Below are positions 52,837 through 59,700 of a DNA stretch of 64,000 nucleotides, piece by piece. Both the position numbers and the translations under genes were made by a program. Location: assembly GCA_023667095.1 (NCBI GenBank), contig JAMPAT010000009.1, positions 1 through 64,000 of the forward strand, in the 5' to 3' direction. The notes beneath the pieces are model-generated. The model did no database searches and was not told the DNA's origin. It saw nothing but the letters and a program-made list of their open reading frames with translations. Positions within the stretch are counted from its first letter, which is position 1, and every line of letters begins with the position of its first letter. The stretch is from Bacteroidales bacterium. Lineage in GTDB: Bacteria > Bacteroidota > Bacteroidia > Bacteroidales > UBA932.

Positions 52837-52985
52837 TTATGACCAATACTTTTCTGCCATCGGGTCAATGGCATTCCATGAGAGGCGGAATGAAGGGTCG
52901 TACATCCTTGCACCGTAGTCAAGGTACGGAAGACCGGCAAATGACTGGGACTCCTTGCCGTTGAAGCGGTTGTCATGGAATAAAG
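52837..52985 (-). pseudogene. Rhs core remnant without toxin (most distal)
   Basis: The minus strand encodes '[20 protein letters not shown]' followed by [24 protein letters not shown] and a stop. This is the end of an Rhs-associated core, of a different subtype ([11 protein letters not shown]) from the active gene (MYDYDTGRWFV). The upstream core and the downstream variable domain are missing. The frame can be read further 5' to 53064, but that part is hairpin sequence with no homology. Confidence 0.75.
52871..52907. repeat. 37-bp direct repeat, copy 1
   Basis: Identical to 53335-53371. Starts gcattccatgagaggcgg and covers the codons for [12 protein letters not shown] of the Rhs core on the minus strand. 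Confidence 0.85.
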
Positions 52986-52986
52986 A

Positions 52987-53034
52987 CTCAGCGTTCCAGA
53001 AAGGTCGGCTGATGTGCCAGTCTGGAACGCTGAG
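52987..53034. repeat. 14-bp inverted repeat hairpin A
   Basis: Perfect arms CTCAGCGTTCCAGA (52987-53000) / TCTGGAACGCTGAG (53021-53034), 20-base loop. Lies directly upstream of the distal Rhs remnant. Confidence 0.75.
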
Positions 53035-53070
53035 CATGGATACAGGCGTCTGTAATGGCTGCATCTATGG

Positions 53071-53100
53071 CCAGGTTGGTGTATTAGTTCACCAACCTGG
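53071..53100. repeat. 10-bp inverted repeat hairpin B
   Basis: Perfect arms CCAGGTTGGT (53071-53080) / ACCAACCTGG (53091-53100) with a 10-base loop; followed by AAC, so the right flank reads CTGGAAC as in hairpins A and C. Confidence 0.75.
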
Positions 53101-53144
53101 AACGGGTATCGGTCTCTCAGAGCATATAATGCAGGTCAGTGGCG

Positions 53145-53172
53145 CAGGTTGGTAGTAACAATGACCAACCTG
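53145..53172. repeat. 9-bp inverted repeat hairpin C
   Basis: Perfect arms CAGGTTGGT (53145-53153) / ACCAACCTG (53164-53172), 10-base loop; near-duplicate of hairpin B. The remaining sequence 53176-53273 has no gene I can support. Confidence 0.75.
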
Positions 53173-53273
53173 GAACAGTCACATTGCTTCATGTGTTGTT
53201 CTAATCATGTCTTAACATCAATATGGAAATGTCATTATAAGATTACACAGTTTATATTTATTTTGGAGTGTTT

Positions 53274-53369
53274 TCATGCATACGGGCTGACGGAATAATA
53301 CTTGGCATAATACTTTTTTGCAAGGGGGGTAACGGCATTCCATGAGAGGCGGAATGAAGGGTCGTACAT
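53274..53369 (-). pseudogene. Chimeric Rhs core-tip remnant (31 codons)
   Basis: From an ATG at 53369 the minus strand reads [20 protein letters not shown] then YAKYYSVSPYA and stops. The first part belongs to the MYDPSF core subtype seen at 52871-52907, the second to the YYSVSPYA core subtype of the active rhs gene. It looks like a recombination scar between two core types after loss of the toxin segment. Confidence 0.7.
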
Positions 53370-53371
53370 CC
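53335..53371. repeat. 37-bp direct repeat, copy 2
   Basis: Identical to 52871-52907. After this copy the core homology stops abruptly at CGTACATCC, the same codons (ARMYD) where the orphan tip at 56061 begins. Confidence 0.85.
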
Positions 53372-53389
53372 CGTAACAGTTATAAAGAT

Positions 53390-53423
53390 ATGGCAGGCAA
53401 AGTCATAAAGCTTCACCTGCCAT
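53390..53423 (-). terminator. Hairpin after third immunity-like gene
   Basis: Arms ATGGCAGG (53390-53397) / CCTGCCAT (53416-53423). The whole element aligns with the hairpin at 56080-56121 (shared AAAG...GCTTCACCTGCCAT), so it is a repeated module end. Lies 21 bases after the stop of the gene at 53444. Confidence 0.65.
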
Positions 53424-53443
53424 GTTCATCATAAAATGCCAGC

Positions 53444-53764
53444 CTAATCCCGGAATGATATTATCTTTTTGGCAACCACCAGATATATCTGGAAACCTAT
53501 GTAGATCAAAAAGACAAACAGTGCACAAAAGTAGAGAATCAGATTTATAGAAGCTGGCTTTTCGAAAAGATTGATTGTTGCCAAGACCACTGTGAGGAAC
53601 TCAACTGTTCCCCACAGATTTTGCAATAGTGGAGAGGCATCTTTCCATCTCACTCTTTTAACCTTCCCAAATAAAACATGTAATAACCCTATGAAGAGCA
53701 GTATAGAAATACTCCCCGACAAGATCACAGTCCATTTCGGGCTTAAATCTGCAAAATTGTGCAT
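53444..53764 (-). CDS. Small three-helix membrane protein, presumed immunity protein 3
   Basis: 106 residues with three hydrophobic segments (about 12-33, 55-72, 76-98). No family recognised. It lies 62 bases after the orphan Rhs tip with the hydrophobic toxin-like domain and is AT-rich like that domain. Position just behind a variable Rhs C-terminus is the standard site of an immunity gene; a membrane immunity protein would suit a toxin acting on the inner membrane. That role is inferred. Confidence 0.6.
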   Translation of the reverse strand: MHNFADLSPKWTVILSGSISILLFIGLLHVLFGKVKRVRWKDASPLLQNLWGTVEFLTVVLATINLFEKPASINLILYFCALFVFLIYIGFQIYLVVAKKIISFRD

Positions 53765-53826
53765 ACCCTGTGAAATTAAAGATAATGCTATTATGAGATC
53801 AAAGTCTAAAAAGTGTGCATACCGTT

Positions 53827-54702
53827 CTATAAGAATTTCGTATTATATTTTTTTGTATCCTTAATTATCTGCTGGGGTTCATCATTCTGCTCTTCTTTCT
53901 CCTCGTCAAGCTGTTCTTCCGGCTGGGCTGAAACTGAGTCTGGATTATCCTCATTATTCTCATCATCACCCTCTAACAGAAGCAAGCCCTCAATAATAAA
54001 AGAATTGCTTTGAGTTAAAGCTAAAAAAGTGAATAATGCAGCACGAAACTTATTATCTTTATTCCTAAAATTAGGCCCATCATTAGGGTCATAATTATCA
54101 GGATCCGGAAAATATTTCTCGATTGCGTCCTGTACATTAAGCTGTTCTTTATTCAGTTTGTCCCTGGCCTCACGGTCCTTCCTCTGCTGGTCTTTCCATC
54201 CTGACAGGTCACTAGCCTGGTTCTGGGTCAGCTTGTGTGCAGTATACGCTGCCACAGCTGCTGTTACAACCACTTCCAGGTAAGGTAATGCAGGCAGGAC
54301 CCAGACAACTTTCCCGTTAGGATCCACAAAGTTAACAGGATTTCCGCAGCAGAAGGCATACGGGCTGACGGAATAATACTTTTCTGCAAGGGGGTCGGGG
54401 ACAAACCAGCGTCCGGTATCGTAATCGTACATCTTTGCACCGTAGTCAATGTAAGGTATGCCGGCAAAGGTCTGGAGCTCCTTGCCGTTGTAGCGCCACA
54501 GGTTGGACTGCAGGGTCGGAGAGGAGGATGCCCAGCGCATTCCGAACGGATAGTAGTCGTCACGTTCCAGGATTTCACCGCTCTTTCCGTCAACCACGGC
54601 GCGGACACTGCCGAGATGGTCTGTCACATGGAGATGTACATCAAGGCTGTCACTTCCTGTAGTCTTTACTTTATCTGCAAAATTCGGGTAATTATATTCC
54701 AA
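53827..54702 (-). CDS. Orphan Rhs tip 3: core fragment with variable C-terminal domain
   Basis: 291 codons open. Residues about 15-125 are nearly identical to the active Rhs core ('VTDHLGSVRAVVDGKSG', 'DDYYPFGMRWASSSPTL', 'DPLAEKYYSVSPYAF', 'GNPVNFVDPNGK'). After NGK the sequence is new: a hydrophobic stretch 'VVWVLPALPYLEVVVTAAVA', a charged helical part and an acidic tail. No known toxin family recognised. The reading frame has no ATG before the core; its first possible start is a TTG (54702), with a stop 10 codons further up. It may be translated from an internal ATG or be a silent cassette. A 55-residue piece of core is deleted relative to the active gene. Confidence 0.75.
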   Translation of the reverse strand: MEYNYPNFADKVKTTGSDSLDVHLHVTDHLGSVRAVVDGKSGEILERDDYYPFGMRWASSSPTLQSNLWRYNGKELQTFAGIPYIDYGAKMYDYDTGRWFVPDPLAEKYYSVSPYAFCCGNPVNFVDPNGKVVWVLPALPYLEVVVTAAVAAYTAHKLTQNQASDLSGWKDQQRKDREARDKLNKEQLNVQDAIEKYFPDPDNYDPNDGPNFRNKDNKFRAALFTFLALTQSNSFIIEGLLLLEGDDENNEDNPDSVSAQPEEQLDEEKEEQNDEPQQIIKDTKKYNTKFL

Positions 54703-54750
54703 AGAAAGGCCATGAAGTTCACATCAGGTGACTATCTTCATGGCCTTTCT
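54703..54750. repeat. 15-bp inverted repeat at the junction of orphan tip 3
   Basis: Perfect arms AGAAAGGCCATGAAG (54703-54717) / CTTCATGGCCTTTCT (54736-54750), 18-base loop. The left arm is the same sequence as in the active rhs gene (57897-57911, encoding LHGLSL), the right arm its inverse. It lies 103 bases after the immunity-like gene 54854 and may end its transcript. Confidence 0.8.
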
Positions 54751-54853
54751 CTGTCTACTTTCTCTTCACTAAGATACAAATGGTTGCTTAGACAGAAGAT
54801 GCTCCGTAAATGAGGCTAATAAGCAATTGACGTTATTTTTCATTGAATTCACA

Positions 54854-55348
54854 TTAATCTACAATTTTATTATCCAATAGAATGATTTTGTTCAGAACAT
54901 TATCAAACACATTCAAATCTTCTTCTCTAACAAAATAGTATGCGACCCCGACATACCCGTCAAGAAAAGTGTCATACCTATAAAAAAGCCCATCACTTTT
55001 AGCTCTAATGGACGTCCCGCCATATTGATTGTTTCCATTATCATACACCTCATATACTGTCCCCGGGTGAAAATATGAAGTAAGAGGATGCCCCAAATAC
55101 ACCAAAATATACGAAGCCGATTGACAACTGTGAGTCACAGCAGTATACTCCCTTTTATATACATAATGTATCATCCTGTATGGCGGATCTTCCTCCTGTT
55201 TAAGATTCGGAATACTTAGTTCTATAAAACCTGTTGTGTCAATCACGACACTTCTATTTCTATACCGCAAAGTATCATAAGCCTGTCCATTCATAGACAA
55301 GAGACTGACCCATAAAAATATAATAGCAGAAATAATTTTATACATCAT
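54854..55348 (-). CDS. Exported small protein, presumed immunity protein 2
   Basis: 164 residues with signal peptide (cleavage near NGQA). Mature part is beta-rich with many Tyr ('YRNRSVVIDTTGFIELSIPN', 'YEVYDNGNNQYGG'). Not recognised. Its start overlaps the end of the orphan tip 55345-56061 by 4 bases, so the two are translationally coupled, as expected of a toxin and its immunity protein. Export suggests the toxin is met in the periplasm. AT-rich compared with the Rhs core. Confidence 0.65.
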   Translation of the reverse strand: MMYKIISAIIFLWVSLLSMNGQAYDTLRYRNRSVVIDTTGFIELSIPNLKQEEDPPYRMIHYVYKREYTAVTHSCQSASYILVYLGHPLTSYFHPGTVYEVYDNGNNQYGGTSIRAKSDGLFYRYDTFLDGYVGVAYYFVREEDLNVFDNVLNKIILLDNKIVD

Positions 55349-56061
55349 CTTCTATACCGTTTTTTATAATTTTCTAAAGCTTGTTTTGTCACATTGTTAA
55401 TTTGTTCTACAAGTTGCTTATTAGTGTCCACTCTAGCTGACGCAGTAATATAAAATTGAAATTCCGGGAGCCAAATTTCCTCACCATTTACAGACTTAAA
55501 ATCATGGAACGGATTTACATCATATCCCTGCTGTTGAAGTTCATAAAAATAAGCATGTCCATATGCCTCATGTGCAACATTTAAAACCTGATCTTGTTCC
55601 GATAGTTCTGAATTGGTAATAATATACACATTATTATCCGGTGAAGAATCTACTACTGCATTAGGAATCAATGTTATTCCCTTTACAAATTCAGCCTTTG
55701 TCACAAAATCCGCGGTTTTTTCTTTTGACGTATATTTTGTTCCTATGCTAAACACGTAAGAAATCTTGCTATTTGATAGAGCCTTTAGAGCCGTCATATT
55801 CTCTGATTTACTTTTTGACCGATTTACTTTTGACCTTTTCAGTTCTCCGCTTGGCTTGAACTTTACATATTTTGCCTCTTCTTCAGAAAGAGTCAGTTTT
55901 ATATTGTTCCTTGAGGCCTCGTCTGCAGTAAAGACTTTCTCCCCGTCCGAATCCACAAAGTTAACAGGATTTCCGGAACAGAAGGCATACGGACTGACAG
56001 AATAGTAATTTTCTGCGAGGGGATCGGGGACAAACCAGCGCCCGGTGTCGTAATCGTACAT
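55345..56061 (-). CDS. Orphan Rhs tip 2 with HEAYGH metallopeptidase-like domain
   Basis: 238 residues. Residues 1-38 are the end of the Rhs core ('MYDYDTGRWFVPDPLAENYY', 'SGNPVNFVDSDGEK'); after DGEK a new domain begins. It contains 'VLNVAHEAYGHAYFYELQQ' at about 158-176. An HExxxH/HExxGH helix of this kind occurs in zinc-dependent Rhs effector tips, so a metallopeptidase activity is plausible but untested. It starts at an ATG inside the core with an in-frame TGA 4 codons upstream; the rest of an Rhs protein is absent. Followed by a coupled exported gene. Confidence 0.75.
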   Translation of the reverse strand: MYDYDTGRWFVPDPLAENYYSVSPYAFCSGNPVNFVDSDGEKVFTADEASRNNIKLTLSEEEAKYVKFKPSGELKRSKVNRSKSKSENMTALKALSNSKISYVFSIGTKYTSKEKTADFVTKAEFVKGITLIPNAVVDSSPDNNVYIITNSELSEQDQVLNVAHEAYGHAYFYELQQQGYDVNPFHDFKSVNGEEIWLPEFQFYITASARVDTNKQLVEQINNVTKQALENYKKRYRR

Positions 56062-56079
56062 CCTTGCACCTCATATAGA

Positions 56080-56121
56080 GATGATGGCAGGTAAAGCCAT
56101 TATGCTTCACCTGCCATCATC
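56080..56121 (-). terminator. Hairpin after first immunity-like gene
   Basis: Perfect 13-bp arms GATGATGGCAGGT (56080-56092) / ACCTGCCATCATC (56109-56121), extended inside by AAGC/GCTT with one mismatch. Lies 47 bases after the stop of the gene at 56168 and 18 bases before orphan tip 2. A diverged copy is at 53390-53423. Confidence 0.8.
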
Positions 56122-56167
56122 ATCCGGGAATGCCGTCCTAATCATAGAACAATACTTTCTCTTCATC

Positions 56168-56701
56168 TTACTTTGCTTGTGCAGACAGAATATATGAACA
56201 GCTCGGTCTGTCATCTTCTTGACAGATGACGTCAAAAACAGTGTCACGAGAAATGCAATGTCCCCAATTATTATCCAGACTCTCCAACTGTATATAGATC
56301 CGCTGTGACGAATTATCTGACAGATAGGCATAATGAGTGATAGAATTATTCTTGATAAATAGAAAAATTCTAGAATACTCATCAAATCCGATCATGTGTC
56401 TTGGCCTAAGTGACCATCTTATCAATGGAGAAGTATAATGTACACCTGTTTCTTTCGAGACGATGCTGTCTGGAACCATTGGATTACATACATAGCAGCT
56501 GTCAAATCCGATTCCAAATACACTCTCCAATGTTATACGACAGTATGGTGAGCCTGACTTTGACAGTTCTTGTTCTATATAATTGCACATTTTGCCATTG
56601 GCATTGACAATGATTCTATATGGATGACTGGAAGTTTCAATAACTGTCAACAATATGCCCGCAAACAAAAATGCACTAAAGACAACTATTATTTTTTTCA
56701 T
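56168..56701 (-). CDS. Exported or membrane-anchored protein, presumed immunity protein 1
   Basis: 177 residues; N-terminal hydrophobic segment (about 4-22) as signal peptide or anchor, then a soluble domain with several Cys ('ESVFGIGFDSCYVCNPMVPD'). Not recognised. It starts 10 bases after the stop of the large Rhs gene whose tip it would neutralise. Low GC relative to the Rhs body. Confidence 0.65.
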   Translation of the reverse strand: MKKIIVVFSAFLFAGILLTVIETSSHPYRIIVNANGKMCNYIEQELSKSGSPYCRITLESVFGIGFDSCYVCNPMVPDSIVSKETGVHYTSPLIRWSLRPRHMIGFDEYSRIFLFIKNNSITHYAYLSDNSSQRIYIQLESLDNNWGHCISRDTVFDVICQEDDRPSCSYILSAQAK

Positions 56702-56711
56702 ATTATAGAAT

Positions 56712-59700
56712 TTACTTTTCTCTTAATCCTGAATTATCTGCTTTCATGAGTTCTTCCACTGCATTCCTATATTGTTCTTCATTTAAAGTCTGTCTCTCTA
56801 TTATATATCTGTCGTCTGATTTTCTGACAACCCATAACCCTTCGGTAAAATAGAAATCCAGTACTTTACTGGCCAAATCCTTATTAGTATTTCCTTTGTT
56901 CTGAGTCCCAATATATTGACCTATCGTATTATTCAATAGATCCACGGCTCTATCAGCATCATTCAACAACATGAAACTCTGTTGAGAAAAATCTATGCTA
57001 TTATTGTTTTCATGGCTTATTCCTGCTAAAAACGCTATACTTGCATCAAAATTCGAAGTAATCATTGCCTGCCATAAAGTATGGCGAAAAGCATTACTTT
57101 CGCTTCCTTCTCCCAATGATGTACCCGTTGCATTCCTAAAGTTAATAGTAAAATTTCCTGCTGCCATCGAAATAGGCATCATATTATGTGGCAGGAGATT
57201 TAGTCTCTCGTCATAGACAGCTATAGCAGCGGCTGCATTGGGAAATGCAATGGCAAATCCCAATTCTTTCCACGTATTTTTACTGGCTGTCATTAAAGAT
57301 AATCCAATACTTTTTGTAAATGGTAATAATGGATACGTTTTCTCCCCGTCCAAATCCACAAAGTTAACAGGATTTCCGGAACAGAATGCATACGGACTGA
57401 CAGAATAGTAATTTTCTGCGAGGGGATCGGGGACAAACCAGCGTCCGGTGTCGTAATCGTACATCCTTGCACCGTAGTCAATGTAAGGTATGCCGGCAAA
57501 GGTCTGGAGCTCCTTGCCGTTGTAGCGCCACAGGTTGGACTGCAGGGTCGGAGAGGAGGATGCCCAGCGCATCCCGAACGGATAGTAGTCGTCACGTTCC
57601 AGGATTTTACCGCTTTTGCCGTCAACTACGGCGCGGACACTGCCGAGATGGTCTGTCACATGGAGATGCACATCAAGGCTGTCATTGACACGTCCACCGG
57701 CAAAAGCCACGCTCCCAAGGCTGTAGCCGGCTTCCGACTTGTCATATATCATGCTGCCAACATAAATCTGGCCTGATGATGCCCCGTAATATGAACCTGT
57801 CCTGGTGCCGTCCGGCAGATATGAATAGCGGACAAGCAGGCTGTCGTTTCCGGAATCCCTTACTTCATCTACGAGATTGAGGTAGTTATATCCAAGAGAA
57901 AGGCCATGAAGCCCGTCAACTGTCATATTTCCATTGGAATCATAGCTGAAATGTGCCCTCGGGTAAGGCGCGACCGGGACAAGCAATATGGTGGACATAC
58001 GGTTGCCGGCATTATAGCCATAGGCATATTCTGCAGTCAGCACGCCATCGTCTGACCATCTGCGGAGAGAGCGCAGGTTGCCGTTCAGGTCATACGTCAC
58101 GGATTCTGAGTTTTTGCCAAGTACATAGTCCCCATTCTCATAAAGGAACACCCCTGAAAAACGCCCGAGATTGTCATAATCAAGGATATAGCTGTTCTCC
58201 ACATCGTCACCGGAATGCCGCCAGCTCCACTGGGTGATGTTGCCGGCATACAGAGGCTTGGCATCCGGAATGGAAGGTGCATCATAATAAAGGTTGTATG
58301 AAAAGGCGTCATTTTCCGAGGATTGCTGCCATCCCCTTACATTGAACCGTCTATAGGTTCTTGACGGGAGGCCAGCAATGTCACCATGCCCGTAGACTTC
58401 TGAAAGTGACTGATTTCCCTGGGCATCATAGCCTGAACGTATCGGGACAGACACGACACCGTCAAGTACGAAGTCGTCAGCAATCTGCCTGCCGAGATGG
58501 TCGTAGCGATATTCATGCGAGGCATAATGTACATTTGAAAGGGAATCCCCATGCTCCTCCTTCATCGAAAGCACGTTGCCGGTAAAATCATGTCTGAAGC
58601 ATGTCAGGCTCTTTCCTCTCATGACATTGTCTGCCCTTGTCTGGCACAAGTTGCCATAATGGTCATAATAGTATGCAGAGAACAGCACCTTGCCTGTACC
58701 GAGGTCATGGCAGACAGAAGCGGTCAAAAGGCCAGTGCACGGCTTTGTCCTGACCGGGTCACTTTCCGGGCATGGAGCATAGGCGAAATAGTCTGGAGCA
58801 TCCCCGAGACAGCTGTAGTCATCATAATAGTTGACCTGCATTATGTCCATTCCTGCAAAGGCTGACGGAATATCGTATTCGCATCTGATGTCACCGGTAC
58901 CGGAATACTGGACAGAAATATCTGAATCCATCAGGAGATATGCCTGGGAATCTGTCATCATGACAAGTCCGGACACGGCCTCACGTCCCAAGGCATCAAG
59001 TAATGATGCGCTCCACTCACTGCGCTTCATCTGTTCAGGAGACTGTTTCAGGAGAGGGTAACCGGAACGGTTGTAGACAATCCTGTTATAGCCCTGGGAA
59101 TCAGGGGCGAAATATGAGACAAGGCGTCCTTTGCTGTCATAGCTATAGACCCAGCAATAGTTCTGCAGGATATCTGACGGGACATCTCCTGATTCCGGAA
59201 TGCCGGACATTCCCATCGGCTGCACCACACATCTCAGGTTTCCTATGCCGTCATACAGATAATAGGTGTCAACTTTTGAGCTGCCGTCCATCTGCCTGAC
59301 AAGGACATCATGTCCCTGCTTGTCCGTGAACACAAGTGTCCTGCGCCCGTCCTCATCCGTATTCTCCACCACAGACAGTTCTCCTGCCGGGAAATTGCCG
59401 TCCGCAGCGACCGCGAACAGGAACAGTCCATGCATTCCCTCTGAATCCCCCGAAATTACAAGAGACGGACATGAATAGTCTCCGGATACCTCATTTACAA
59501 GATATTCTGTCCCGCTGTACTTGTCTTCAATATACCATCTCTGACCAGGGCCATACGATTTTACGGGACGGCGCATATATGTACTGTCGTAGACTGTGGC
59601 TGAATATGCGGCCGTATCAAGCAGGTTGGTACCGTATGAAGCCTGCCTGAGGCCAGGCAATGCCACATATTCTCCGGAACATCCAGGCACGGGCCCATTC

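Noticed and set aside
52987..53172. Short repeats as a CRISPR array
   Set aside because: Only three palindromes of different length, no regular unit and spacer pattern, and no cas genes in the window.
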